Shown here piece after piece: positions 46,114 through 59,400 of a stretch of 64,000 nt of DNA (the stretch's first letter is position 1; each line of letters opens with the position of its first letter). The stretch covers positions 58,571,249 to 58,635,248 of the forward strand of contig NC_088295.1 in NCBI RefSeq assembly GCF_032854445.1, in the 5' to 3' direction. A model generated the notes under the pieces. That model worked only from the letters and a program-made list of their open reading frames with translations. It did no database searches and was not told where the DNA came from. The DNA comes from Liolophura sinensis. Lineage: Eukaryota; Mollusca; Polyplacophora; Chitonida; Chitonidae. The translations under genes were made by a program, and so were the position numbers.

Positions 46114-46437
46114 GTGAGTGAGTGAGTGCTTGGGGTTTAACGTCGTACTCAACAATTTTTTCGCCATATGACGACGAAGGAATCATTAGGGTGCATGTAC
46201 GTGTAATGTGCCTCCTTGTTTCAGGACGGATTTCCACCGCCCTTTAATTTAGTGCTGCTTCACTGGGACGACTTATCGAAGGCAAGTAAGGCCGCCCCTC
46301 CCGAGCCATTATACTGATACGGGTCAACCAGTCGTTGCACTATCCCCTTCATGCTGAACGCCAAGCGAGGAAGTTACAACTTCCTCTTTTAAAGTCTTAA
46401 GTGTGACTCGATCAAGGATTGATCCTGGACCTACCGG
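46114..46437 (-). mobile_element. SINE family B, near full length, with target duplication
   Basis: Minus-strand copy between direct repeats CCGTAAACTTGA (46102-46113 and 46438-46449). The end is GTTAAACCCCAAGCACTCAC plus repeated CACT. The body holds AAGAGGAAGTTGTAACTTCC and TCAGTATAATGG. The tRNA-like head is mostly lost (GGATCAATCCTTGATCG B-box-like). Confidence 0.88.
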
Positions 46438-46536
46438 CCGTAAACTTGAACCCCCTCACATAAGAGATACGTTACTGAGTACGACGTAAAATAAAATTCA
46501 TACAAATAATCCCAGAAGGTACTTTACAAAAACAAA

Positions 46537-46735
46537 TCTGTTACATTTAAGAGAAAGTATGTTGTCTGAATGATGTTAGAATTTATTCTGTTATCGCAGC
46601 AGATTGTTCTGTTTAATACATCAAGATTGTATTTGACTAACAGAATATTATGTTGAATATGACAAAATCTTATGTTAATAACAGAATACATCCTAGTATC
46701 ATTTAGATAACATGTAGACTTCCTGTTCAAATTAA
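46537..46735. repeat. Palindromic element (MITE-like) copy
   Basis: Left arm TTTAAGAGAAAGTATGTTGT and right arm ATAACATGTAGACTTCCTGT, with internal inverted TTCTGTTAT / ATAACAGAA. Same family as 39692-39910. Confidence 0.7.
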
Positions 46736-47046
46736 TAGATTATTTAAGATTAAGTGTACTGCAAGAATGCAAACCTCCTTCAGAGCTATAAATATACAAA
46801 CTTCACGATATATACAGACGAAATGACAATGTGTGCTGCGCTGGTATAGTACATACACCTCGCAACCGTAAAGAATCCTTTAAAGAATTCTTGAATCCGA
46901 ATACAGACCCAGATCATCATCAAATTCTCATGGTTTGGTGATTATGTCAAAGCCAGTCGTGTACCAAATTTCAACCAGAACTGTCCATAACTTTTTTTTA
47001 TTTCGTAAAGTTGATAACTGACAGGCAAACAGAGAGACAGAAGATG

Positions 47047-47633
47047 GGGTGGGCATAAAAAATGGGTCGTACTTTGATGCTGCATTGCCCCATTATCCTT
47101 TGTTCAAACCTTTTTAAACTTTAGACATTCAAATGGCATGATTTTGCTAATATACTAACGTATTTTCAAGGTCATAGCTTGATTAGTCTGTACACAGAGT
47201 CAAAATGAAAACATAGCCTCAAAAATGCATGTTCCGGTCACCCACATTGTATCACCTGTCAGGTCTCATGAGTAGAGCGCCCACTGCACCTGTGCCACAC
47301 GTGTCAATCAAGTGTCGTCTGGAAAAATTGTCTGGCTGTAGTGTTGGAGAAACCCTTCTACCAGACAGGCACAAGTTTTGCTGAATCAAGATGGTTTTCT
47401 CTGCGACGGACGAGAAATTGATCAACTTTTCAAGAAAAAACAAGGTAGAACATCATTTTGAAAGGTCCGGAACATGCTTTTTTGACTATTTTGATTTTGG
47501 CCCCTTGACCAGAAATTTGGTCTGTATACTTAGGACATAATGGCTTTTGACTGTGTAAAATTTTTAGAAGCTGACATAAGAGAGTTTTGGAGATATTAAG
47601 TGTCAAAGTACGGCCCATTTTTTATGCCCACCC
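47047..47633. mobile_element. Non-autonomous DNA element with 31-bp terminal inverted repeats
   Basis: GGGTGGGCATAAAAAATGGG followed by TCGTACTTTGA at the left is matched at the right by the complement with a single T/C difference. The enclosed 587 bp has no transposase frame. I could not decide the target duplication: the flanks are GAT-like on both sides. Family not recognised. Confidence 0.75.
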
Positions 47634-47894
47634 GATACAGCTTGAAGATGCATGGCGATCGTGACAAATTCTAAGTCTTCCTCACCAGAAACTTTATCTT
47701 CGGAGGTAAAATAATTTCCATTCATTTATTGATTTAATATATGGCGGGGGAGGTTATGAAGACATAATTTTGTTTTATACAGAAATGCTCAACAAATAGT
47801 TATTGACCTACTAAGGTTTTGAAAATCTCTTGAAGGCCATTCCTTCCGGTCTAAAGAAAAGAATGAACGTACTCTCAAAAAATAATCTGTCCGA

Positions 47895-48094
47895 TCAACT
47901 TAACAGAAAGTCTGTTGTCTGCGTGATGTATTCTGTTATAGCAGAACAAATAATCTGTTTAATTTTTGTTAAATCTAAGAAAAATATTCTATGAATTTAT
48001 CATAGACATTGCATTTGACTGAGAGTATATATTATGTTATAATGACAGGATACATTCTAACATCACTTAGACAACAGACTTCCTGTAAAATTAA
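47895..48094. repeat. Palindromic element (MITE-like) copy
   Basis: Left arm AACTTAACAGAAAGTCTGTT and right arm AACAGACTTCCTGTAAAATT are inverted repeats about 30 bases long. This copy has the clearest full-length arms of the four. Confidence 0.78.
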
Positions 48095-50239
48095 CTTAAT
48101 TTTTGCGTGTTCCAGGTCTTCTATTAGTAGCCTAACATGATTGCTAGGCTACTTGGCAGACTGTCAACAGCATTCAGTCCATCTAAATTATTAGATCATG
48201 AAGACTTACCTGTTTCTTTGAATAGAGAAGTGAGAAGTGCTGCATGGGTAGATCAAATTATTTTGACCTGATATAGGATTGTTATGGACAAACTTATCCC
48301 ATCTTCCACTGGGTAAATATGCCTACATGTGAAGCAGTGATAGGCCTAATATGTTTATGACAGATCAATCCCAAGGTAGCACAATTCCAAGGCCAGCCTT
48401 ATAACTGTCTAAATCCTACTCCGTCGCTATGCCTTAACCTGGCGGTAGGCGAGATCACACTAAAGAGCTTCGTGCGCTCAATCAAACTTATGCTCTGAAT
48501 GTTTTACCATGTGTTGTTGGGTCGATGGCCTACCTTGTTAAAAAGTGACCCGAAGATAAACACCAAAAATCCGGCTCGCCGTTTTCCTCCACCGCCATGT
48601 TTGACGTTGGACGAAAGAATAATGAATATTCTATATTACCTCCATGCCTACATCTACTTTAGAAAAACGTCGAATTCTACTTTATCACACACCCACCTTT
48701 CCGAACCAAAGAGTTAATACATTGTATTGTTCGCACACTATGTCTAGAATTCACTAGGCTAAGTAATAAATTGCGTGCGCACTTAGGCTTTGCCTATTTC
48801 ATATTCGAATCTGCACTATACCTATACCGGTAGCTGTTTCAACTGCGGATTGAAGTCAGGTAATCTAATTTATCAGCCACGTGTAGAACGTTAGTGGTAT
48901 ACTCGGTCACTAGGGTTTCCTGCTCGGTCCATAAAACTGAACAATTCTACAGCACTGTTGAAAAAAACAAATAAATCAGTCAATCAATGTTTGGGAAATA
49001 ATTATGTTATCCTCATTTTATTACATATTATTAATATTATAATGGTAATGGCATAATATTTTAGATTTTAAAAAATGAAACTGTTAATAAAGTCTGCAGT
49101 TATGGAGCCACGCGCATATTGTTAAAACGGAGTTGGTTTTTTTTTTTTTTTTTTTTTTTCACTTCTCCAATCGTTGACAGTTCTGCCCGACTGAGTCATC
49201 CTAAGTGAAACTTACCTCCCTTTGCGGAATGTCCATGACGGCACATAGATGGCGTTACAGTGCAAAATGGCAGTTTCAGCAACGATGTCTACACTGCTTG
49301 GTCTTTAAAGGTTATCTTGTTTTTTGTGTTTATCACATGTTTGCTATCTGTTGTCTGTTCCATTTTACTTGTCGATGTCTGTAAAATCTCTTATAACAGA
49401 TGCTTTGATTTTACGGGTTTTGGAATTATCATTAGACTAAATGTCATCTGATCTTGCTCTTGTTGTGTTGTTGTTGTTGTTTGCTCGCCGGCTTGCCTAT
49501 TCTTCCATCAGCATGGATAAATAATAACCAACTCAGTCGTAGTTCTTCGTAAGCTTAAAGGTAATCTGATACGAAGTAATTTTGAAGCAGAAAAAGTTGG
49601 TGATAATAGCATTTATTTGGTTATTTGAAACTTGTAAAAAATTACAATGCCACCAGTGCCGTTTTATATAGCTCAAATGATAAAAAAATCAGCATGAAAT
49701 TTCTGCAGTTGATAATACTAGGTTGATCCTTTTGTAAATCAGTTAGCTCCTTCCCAGATGCACATTGTGAAAAGGTCGTTCTTGAGTTAATTGACGTCAC
49801 TCTACCGCGTGACAACATCCTCAACTTCAAAATTACCGAAATTTTTACTGAAACAGTGAAACTGGTAGAAAAGCCATAAACAATTTACCAGGGTCCTGTT
49901 CCTCAACAGGGTAACGATAACTTCATTGACATAAAATCACAAAGACTATGTCTTATGCGGGTTTCTTGCTCATCAGACTTCTGCACGGTCACCCTTGCTT
50001 TTATAGTGTAATTTAGTGGAATATCGTAACGGTTCACAGCCGAGGCATACATAAGAGTTGAGCAAATCTATTGTGTTTTCATCCAACGAAATCAACATTC
50101 TACTTTCATTTTAAAGACTCGCACTCGCCAGCTTTATAGGCTGCTTTAAGTTCCGAACATGTGTAATGGTTTTTAATGGTGTAAAGATGATTGTATCATT
50201 CAAATAGTTTTGTGGAACAGGAGGTAATATACATATATT

Positions 50240-50385
50240 GATTTATTTATTTATTGGATTGATGTTACTCAAGAATATTTCATTTATATGATGGCAGCCA
50301 ACATTACGATAGGAGGAAATCATGCAGAGCCCAGAGTAAACCCACAGCCGTCTATGTGTTGCTGGTAGACCGTCCTATGTAAGAT
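50240..50385 (-). mobile_element. SINE family A, diverged and truncated
   Basis: Plus-strand text TTTATTTATTTATTGGATTG then ACTCAAGAATATTTCA, GGAGGAAATCATGCAGAGCC and TTGCTGGTAGACCGTCC. The tRNA-like head is absent. It ends 70 bases before the first MED14 codon. Confidence 0.7.
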
Positions 50386-50452
50386 GTATATATAGGTGGA
50401 TGGGTAATATGTAATGTTTTTCTTAAAACAGTGAACAAGCCAGGTCCCAAAG

Positions 50453-53400
50453 ATGCCCCCTATTGACAGCCAAATGCCCATTCCAGTGGGCCCTCAGGGT
50501 GGTGGAGGTACCATGTCTCTGGCCACTCTGATTGACTTCATCATACAGAGGACATACCATGAACTGACCATTCTGTCAGAATTGTGAGTTTTCCAGTTTA
50601 CCTCATTTTCATAGTCTAGAAAGATTCAGCATTGAGAATATGTGTCGCGCTATTTGATTTATATCGTATCAGTTCAGATGTGAAAATAAATGGAAGATGA
50701 GATAAATTTCATGCTGCATGCTGTAATATAACAGTTGATCAATGGTAATGCACTAAGGCTTTAGAGAATTTTGTTTCCACTGAACATTTAAGGAGCACTT
50801 AAGGATAGAGGCTGTTCTGAGGATCTCATTGATGGAAAAATTAGGTCATGTTCTAACTGTTCTTTCCCCCTTTTATCTTCCAGGCTTCCTAGAAAGACTG
50901 ATATGGAGAGGTTAGTATTCTTTCAAGGTTTTTTTTTCCTTCTTCCTTTTTCAAAAAAAAGTGTGTATCATAACATTCTTACATAGCTTTATAATTTTGG
51001 AAAAAAGCTTTAAATTGTTTTTTACCTCATAAACGATAATTAAGACCAAGTTTTATTCTAGACTTTTTCAAATAAATATATGCAGAAACTTGTTTCTCTC
51101 CAACTTGATTTTGTCAGAGTCACTTGTCTCAAAGCTATTTGAGAATTCCCCACCCCTAGCCATCTTGGGTAAACCATTGTACAGGAAATACAGTATTAAA
51201 ACCCACCGTTACAAAATGGTAGTAATTGTTAGAAATAGTTACATGTACACCAGCACCTTTGAGCTCAGGACATGTAGGATGGTAATCCGGCACTAGAGAA
51301 TTACAGTCTTGAGATTGGTCAGTACCAGCCCCAATGACTCAGCTGGTAGAGTGTCCACTTTGTGGACTGTAGATCCAGGGTCAATCCTTGGACAGGTCAC
51401 ACCTAAAACCTTAAAAGAGGAAGTTCTAGCTTCCACGCTTTGCATTCAGCACCAAGGGGATAGTGCAATGTCTGGTTGACCTGTATTAGTATAATGGCTT
51501 GGGGAGGCCAGCTTACTTGCCTACAGTACTTTGTCTCAATGGAGCATCACTAGATATAAGAGAGGTGGAAATCTGTCCTGCATCAAGGAGACACATTACA
51601 TGTACAGGTGTTTTAAGGACTCCTTCGCCGTCATATCACTGAAAAACTTGTTAAGTACCATGTTAAACTTTAAGCACTTACTCACTCACTCTTTGCGTTG
51701 ATCACTCTCCACATCCCAGCTCAAGAGGATGTCTGGACTGCTCTTACATTCTCATCTCTGGAATTCCTTATTGCTTGTTATGATCATGTTCTTAAGTAGA
51801 CATGGATGTGTTGAAAAGTAGACATGGGAAAATACTTAAAAATGATGTCAATGAGGGTGTGCATATTTAAAAAAATGTCAGTTAATGAAAAAAGTGAAAA
51901 TTATGGAAATACTTGCCGCCACTTTGCGTTGACCCTTGATGGCAATAAGCAGTCAATGTAATGATTTCAATTTTCTGCTGTAGAAAAATTGAAATAGTTC
52001 AGTTTGCCAGCCGAACACGTCAGCTCTTTATCCGATTGCTTGCCCTGGTGAAGTGGGCGAACAGTGCCAGCAAGGTGGACAAGTGCTCTGTAAGTTGTCT
52101 TTTGATAATTGATGCTTTCAGTTGATTTTATGATTTCAGTTTTCTGTTCAAATTATCAATTGTGCAACTGCTGTGATCAAATAGTGTTGTGGTTTTCAGG
52201 TAAATTTTATAGGAATTCTCACAATCCCTGTGAAGCCTAACATGTATGATGGAAATAAAATTATATGCCTCTATATTTCTGTATCATTACAGTTTTTTGA
52301 GTTGAATGATGTACAGTTGTAGTATATTTTTCTTATTAATTTCTATATTTTCAGGAGATATGTTTCTTGTTGGAGAAGCAGTCCATGTTGTTTGTGGAAA
52401 CAGCAGATATGTTAGCTAGGATGGCCAGAGAAACACTTATAACTGCAAGGTACTTGTAGGGAATGGCTGCTCTGTATTGTTAGCCTAGTTTGATAAATGG
52501 CTTTTTAAAATCTCCAATTAAATGCATGCACTTGTTTTGTTGCAGATTATTATATACATTTATAAATGTATACTAGTTGTTCGATTGAAGTTATATTAAT
52601 TACTCACTTGTTGGAAACAAGTCAGGATAATGGACTTGGGCAAACAAGCTAATAACCCACAGGAAACCATCAAACCTCACCAGGTATCTGACCAACCACT
52701 TGACAAACAACTGCAGCTGGCCCAGGAACCTAGTATCGACCTGTGACCTGGTTGGTTAAGGACAAGAATCCTGAATTAGTGCTCTCCAGGCTACTTAGTT
52801 AGCAATGACCCATTACTTTTATTATATACTACATTATTTTTTCTAATATACTACATTAACATAAGATAACTCTCTTACAGGCTACCAAACTTCTCACTGC
52901 CCTGTGCTGTGGACGTTCTCACAACGGGTACTTACCCACGACTTCCCTCATGTATCAGGGTAAGTTATGCCCCTTTATATGTGATAGGTCGAATGCTGAC
53001 ATCTTACAAGCACCATACAATTAGTTATTGAATGCTTGTCTGTTACTTTGTAGTGCTACAGTAATTTCAGATCTCCTAAGATTTTCTTGTTATTCAGTAG
53101 TGTTTAATTCATGGCATGGAATAATAGCAAAATATCATATTTGAAATACTTGTTTACTCTGATCAGACATTAGATTTTCATCAAATAGAAGAAAGTGTCT
53201 TTTCATAGCTACAGTTTGTGTGATGTTCTTGCTCATGATTTCTAGTTGTGCTTTCGGAACAAAATATACATACATAGTTCTCAACTCGTTCTCGGTTTTT
53301 GTTTCGGTCTCTCTCTTTCTGTATTCTGATGTAAAGAAAGTAGTTCATCCAGGATATGTTGCCCTCTATGTTCTCACTCCTGCATTTCACTTTTTTGTTT

Positions 53401-56400
53401 CTTCATTTGAACAAAGTTTCATTGTTTCATGTTTTCCGTGCTATTTTGCATCCGTTTTATAACAGGCAAGGGGGGCCTCTGTGGCTCATTTGGTTAGCGC
53501 ACTAACGCAGTGTAATGACCCAGGAGCCTCTCACCAATGCAGTCACTGTGAGTTCAAGTCCAGCTCATGCTGGCTTCCTCTCCGTCCCTATAGGGAAGGT
53601 CTTGCAGCAACCTGCGGATGGTCATGGGTTTCAACCAGGCTCTGTCCGTTTTCCTCCCACCACAATGCTGGCTGCTGTCACATAAGTGAAGCATTCTTGA
53701 GTACACTGTAAAACACCAATCAAATAAAATATATAAATATAGACAGTAGTTTTTTTTTTATGTTTGTGCCAGTGTATCCCATTATTTTCATTAAAGCAAA
53801 ACACTGACTTGTGCTAAAAATGTTTTCATCCGTATTACTTATTATCATTTATTTTTTCTCACCATTCTCATCAGGAGAAGATTGTTCCGCCTGACCCTAT
53901 AACCATTGTGGAAAAGAGAAACACTTTACACAGGTTGAATCAAGTAATCCAGTATCGACTAGTCTCAACTGACCTGCCACGACAAATGAGAAGACTTAGA
54001 ATAGGTGAGTCTTAAGAGAATGTGACATCATATGTAATTTATCATTGTGGTTGTAGTGTGGGAATGAAGCACGTGCTTTTCATAGAATTGCTACAAGAGA
54101 GTCATTTGAAAATTGAGGTGCATGGACAAAATATCTTATATTGTCACTCACTATAAACGGTACATTGAGAAATCATCAAATGTATTTTATAATTTCAGAG
54201 AATGGCAGAGTTAAGTTTCTGGTGGAATATGAATTTGAGGTAAGCTCGTCATATTTCTCTTCTGTATTGGCTTGACCTTCTTGTTCCAACTGTGACACTT
54301 TCATTCCAGTTTATGTGTGACATTAGAAAAATGGTAATACCATTGAAGTGAAACCTTATGATTCCCTAGATTGCTGTTTTAGTGTGAATGTCACAGAACT
54401 TTAGGAATATAATTCTCGTAACTACCTGGACCTCTAAATGTGGGGAGGTCTCACAGCAACCTGCTGGGTTTCCCCCCGGCCCTGCACGGTGTCCTGCCAC
54501 CATAATGCTGTCCGCCATTGTATAAGTGAAATATTCTTGAGTACAGCATAGAACACCAATGAAATAAATAAATAAATGTTGCCCCCCAAAAATGCTGATA
54601 TAGGAATGAATCCTCAGTCTTCTGTTAGCATTGAAATCACAAGTATTATAAGTAGCCAAGAAGATACATGATTAAGTGTGAGTGATTGTGAGGATGTTGT
54701 TGTTGTGCCTCAGGTGACCTTGACCCTGATGGGAGATAGTACCACCATACCCTGGAGGCTATTGGATATTGATATACTAGTCGAAGACCACGAAACGGGA
54801 AGTAAGTTGAGCTTGTACTTAGTCATCATCACATCAAACTTGGCTTCTGTCTTCAAGAAACACTTTTTCACTTCATTGCATAGTACTGTATAATTTATCT
54901 GTCTAGTTTTCACTTTTATTTTTTTTTAAATGGTAATGGAACACGACAGCCTTTATTAAGGGGAATGAAACTTCGAAAGTTCATGATGTCTAAAACATTA
55001 AGTTACATTTAGTTAAATCAAAACATGCCATCTCTGATATTTTGATGTAGGAATTGCGCTCATCAAAGAAACAACCTTTAAATAGTGATTTTACCTGTCT
55101 TGTTGCTTTTGATGAGAATTTTACCCTGTTGCTTGTTGAGAATTTCTACTTGTGAAAGATTCTAACAAAAAACAAAATAACTTACAGAGGAACATTTCAA
55201 CATTGTCATTTTTTGAATATTTTTTACAGGTGGAAAAAGCTTGGTGCATTCATTACAGGTAAGGAAAAATTAGTTTATGTTTTAAATAGAGGATTATCAT
55301 GAGTCACTTTCTTGAACAAACACTGTTAAAATTTTAAATTCAGAATCAATTTGATATGCCAGTGATGTTCAACATCGTATGGCCCTTTATGCTTTTTAAA
55401 GTCATCCCATTCATTATGGTCGTTCAAATGTTACTGATTGTGGACCGACTTTAATCTGCAGTATTAACTTCTGATATGAAGGAGCCAGGGTCTAATAGTC
55501 ACAGGCACTTCACTTTCATTCACTAGAATACATAACGTGTGAGTTCACACCCTGCCTTGAATAGGGAATTTGCAGATCTCCAAGCTCACTGCTTTTTAGG
55601 CCTTGGCGGCATTAAGCAAGAGATGATCCTCATTGAAAATCACTTGTCTTCCACCAGTATATCTATGCTGCATGTGAGAAAGTTTGTCATAAACTTTGCC
55701 AGGAGTCAGTGGTTTATGCCAGGCACCCTTGTTTCCTACACCCACAAAACTGAACACCGTCACATAATTCAGAAAACAGTTCTTGAATTTGGCATTAAGC
55801 CACAGCCAAATATTTATTTATTTGATTGGTGTTTTACGCCGTACTCAAGAATATTTCACTTATACGACGGCGGCCAGCATTATGGTGGGAGGAAACCGGG
55901 CAGAGCGGGGGGAAACCCACGACCATCCGCAGGTTGCTGGCAGACCTTCCCACTTACGCCGGAGAGGAAGCCAGCATGAGCTGGACTTAAACTCACTGCG
56001 ACCGCATTGGTGAGGGACTCCTGGGTCATTACGCTGCGCTAGCGCGCTAACCCACAGCCAAATATATATTATATAATAATATAATATTATAAATACATTT
56101 GATCATTTCCTTCCAGGTCAACTACATTCACCAGCTGATACAGACCCGTCTACTGGACAATGACAAACCTTTACATGACTTGTACAGAGTGCTACGTATC
56201 CTTTCTTTACACAGTGATTCGCGCTCAGAGCGTTTTGGGATGTTGTCAACTTGGGATAATTAGATTCTCAATAAGCAAATGAGAACGATATTCAGTGTTC
56301 GCAATGAAGGTCAGCTAGGTCATTTTCGATGGGAGGCCTGTTGGCCAGTTGAATGTACATGTGGTGGTGATGGTTAATGCATTACTACTAGGCTACCTAG

Positions 56401-59400
56401 AAAGAAACCTGAAGTGATTTCAAATAATTGTAATTGCTAGGACCTGTGGTAAAACCTGAAAATGCAATGCCTATCCCAAATCAGGGTAATAGAGTAAAGG
56501 AGTTTTGAGATCGCACTCTTTTGTACAGAGCCGTAAAAGGGACATGGCGGGGTTTTTTTTTGAACTGGGCGTTTTTTTTATTTTTTCCACTTTTGCAATT
56601 AAAGTTTTTCTTTTTTAAGCACCCCCCCCCCCCCCCAAAAAGAAAAATTCGCAGAAAAATAGATCAGGTTAGAGTTTTTCTAGTTTTTTTTTTTAGGCAG
56701 GGGAAGAAAAAAAGAAACACTCCCAAAAAAAGAAACAGATCTTGGCCCTAAAGATAATCAGCCAAACAGATCACAACTTTTTTTGTGGTTTGGTGTAAAT
56801 CGCGATAAATGCAGCCAGATGATTGGCTGGTTAACTTGGAGTTAACTTGAAATGATAGCGTCACATACTAGGGCTCGAAATCTTTTTCTTGGAGTTTTCC
56901 TCTTGTTTTTTGATCTGCTAGAAAAAGAAAAACTCCAACCTGATCTTTTTTTCTGGGAGTTTTCTTTTTTGAAAGAGGGGAGGTGGGAGGCAGGGTACTC
57001 GCTTAAAAAAAAAGGAAAGAAAAACTCCCACTGCAAAAGTGGGGGAAAAAATGCACAGTTAAAAAAAAAGAAAGAAAACCGCTTTGTCCCTTTTATGGCT
57101 TCGTACTATTGTCCTGAAGGTTTGCATCACCATAATGCTCCGAGACTAACCCTTACATGATAATTTTTGGGGGTTTATCTTGATTTTTGTGCATGTGTGA
57201 AGGATATATTTTGTTTGCCTTAACTCTGTCCCAGATTGTTTTTGCCAATCCTTGCAGTTAGAAGTGCTACATTCTCAGGTGAGGATTTTTACTTCCGAAA
57301 GTATTTCTGAGTAAAAAATTTTTGAAGGTTTTGGCATAAATTTTATTTCAAGTATCTGGTTACAGTGCCGCTTTTTGTCAGAGGTGTGACTCGAATACCT
57401 GGCAAAAGGCAGTGCTTCATTCTGGACCCTCTGGTTTCATCCACCAGTTCAACCTTATTGCAGCTATGGCATTCGGCACCAATGTAATAAATGAGTTAAC
57501 ATTTCCAATAAATTGGAAACTTTTAAATTATTTATTTATTTTTTTTATTTTTTTTTTTGTGCATACAGATGTATTTAAGTAAAGCTGCAATAATTATTAA
57601 ACATGAGTAAATGATGGAGATCATGTATTACATCGGTTAAATGCTGTCAGATAATGTTGGAAAGATGAACATTTCATGTTAACAGACTCTGCGGTTGATC
57701 CGGGAGAGGCTAGGGGACAGTGTACGAGTTGAAGACTACACTGTGGGGAAATGTCTGGTGATGTCATACTGGAGGTAATGTTAAGTAGATTCTGATTACA
57801 AACATTCTTGAGTGTTGCATTTAACAATAATAAAGTAACTAAATACGGTTCTGTAGGTCATATGGGAAAGTTGTTGGGTTGGTGTTTCCTCCACCCGTAA
57901 ATACTAACCCTATATTACAAATGAAAAATTCTTGGGTATTGTGTTCAACAAGAACGAAGTAAGTAAATATAGCTATCAGTATGTGTGTGAGTAATGTTTT
58001 GAAAAAGGTGTTAATTATGCTTCAGAGAAACTATGAAGAAATCTAATTGACTTGGTAAGGCCATCCTGAGAAATGTTTGGTCAGGTGTTGAGAAATTTGA
58101 TAATACATGTAGAAAAGTTGTTGCGGTATGGTACCAGTTTTCTCTGATACGACCAGTAAAACACTGCATTTCACGAAGGAGATCTTTTTGCAGACTCTGA
58201 GGAAGTCCAGGAAAATCCTGAGTTTGTACCATTAGTGGCTATGTTGAGTTACCCTGTTTTACCCCTGCTGAAGATTCTGCAAAGGGAGGGAAGGAAAACA
58301 GCTGGCTTTTATGTCTGTAACATAATTGCCCGAGTCTCTGATCAGGCTATTCTGGGTCCAGTTGTTCAAAACTGTATTAGCAGTTCAGCCCTGTATTAAC
58401 TTTAGTCCGGACTTTAGTTGGTTTTGTACTAGAACAAGGTATTAAGACTTAAGCTTGGCTTAACTCTTAATACACTTTTGAACAACTGGCCACAGATGTC
58501 TTTGCCTAGAATACATGCAGTGTATTTTATTAAGTTTGGGAACCTGCGGATGGTCGTGAGTTTCCTCCCACCATTATGCTGGCTGTTGTCATATAACTGA
58601 AATATTTTAGAGCACGGCCTAAAACACCAGTGGAATAAATAAATAAAGTGTAGGTGTTCAATCAAATCAAGTTTACATGAGTAGGCTTGTCACATGCAGC
58701 AGATCCCTGAGAGCTCTGCATAGTTTCCTTCTCTAAAAAACAATATTGCTGTCATAGTTGTGTTGTTGTCTTAAATTTAGCGTAGCAACAACTTGCTAAT
58801 TAATCGAAACAGGATTATTATGTTGTAAAGTATTTAACAACAAATTTTCATTGCAGAGAACAGCAGAAGAAAGAAGCCAAGTCTGCTGAGGGTCCAACAG
58901 GTAAGTGGACATACACGTGTGTGTAATGATAATGTGACATTACAGACTCATTGAGCTAGGCACATAACAGTTGACCTTCAGCAATAGCTTTAGACCCTGT
59001 GTAATTACATCTGACCCCTAGCATTAAGATTTGGCCCCCAGCAATAAAAGCTGATCCCCAGCAACAAGAATTCACCTCCCACCTCTAACAGTCGACCCCA
59101 CCGATAAAAACCTCCTACCCAGGTATAATGACAGTTTACCCAGCTGTAACCGGTGTCCCCTCCCACCCACCCCCCACCCCTCCATAACAGTTGACTCCTC
59201 CCCTCTTTCCCAAGCAATAAGAGTAATAGTAGTTGAGCCTTGTTTCTGTTGTAAACACTTCGTTTCCATTCCAGTTTTCAAGCTGAGCATCCATGATTTA
59301 CCTTATGTAGATTTGTTTCTGTGACTGCTGTTGTAAACACTTCATTTCCATTCCAGTTTTCAAGCAGAGCTTCCATGATTTGCCTTATGTAGATTTGTTT

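Larger units (their letters stand above)
44884..50452. other. Intergenic region between methyltransferase B and MED14
   Basis: Repeat-rich at 45.2-48.1 kb (listed separately). From 48.1 to 50.2 kb no gene or repeat is recognised apart from a T-run at about 49137-49159. Near 49240-49275 the text AGATGGCG and CAAAATGGC resembles YY1-type elements found at many housekeeping gene starts. That could be the MED14 promoter or 5' UTR exon, but a splice link to 50453 was not established. A pyrimidine tract and AG just before 50432 would suit a 5' UTR acceptor. Confidence 0.4.

Noticed and set aside
49137-49451. MED14 promoter and 5' UTR exon near the AGATGGCG motif
   Set aside because: Suggestive YY1-like text, but no splice junction to 50453 could be shown, so it is mentioned only in the intergenic entry.
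53471-53560. tRNA gene
   Set aside because: The head has A- and B-box-like segments but no complete cloverleaf. It is the 5' end of a SINE, as are the heads at 62649, 51330 and 25937-26198.
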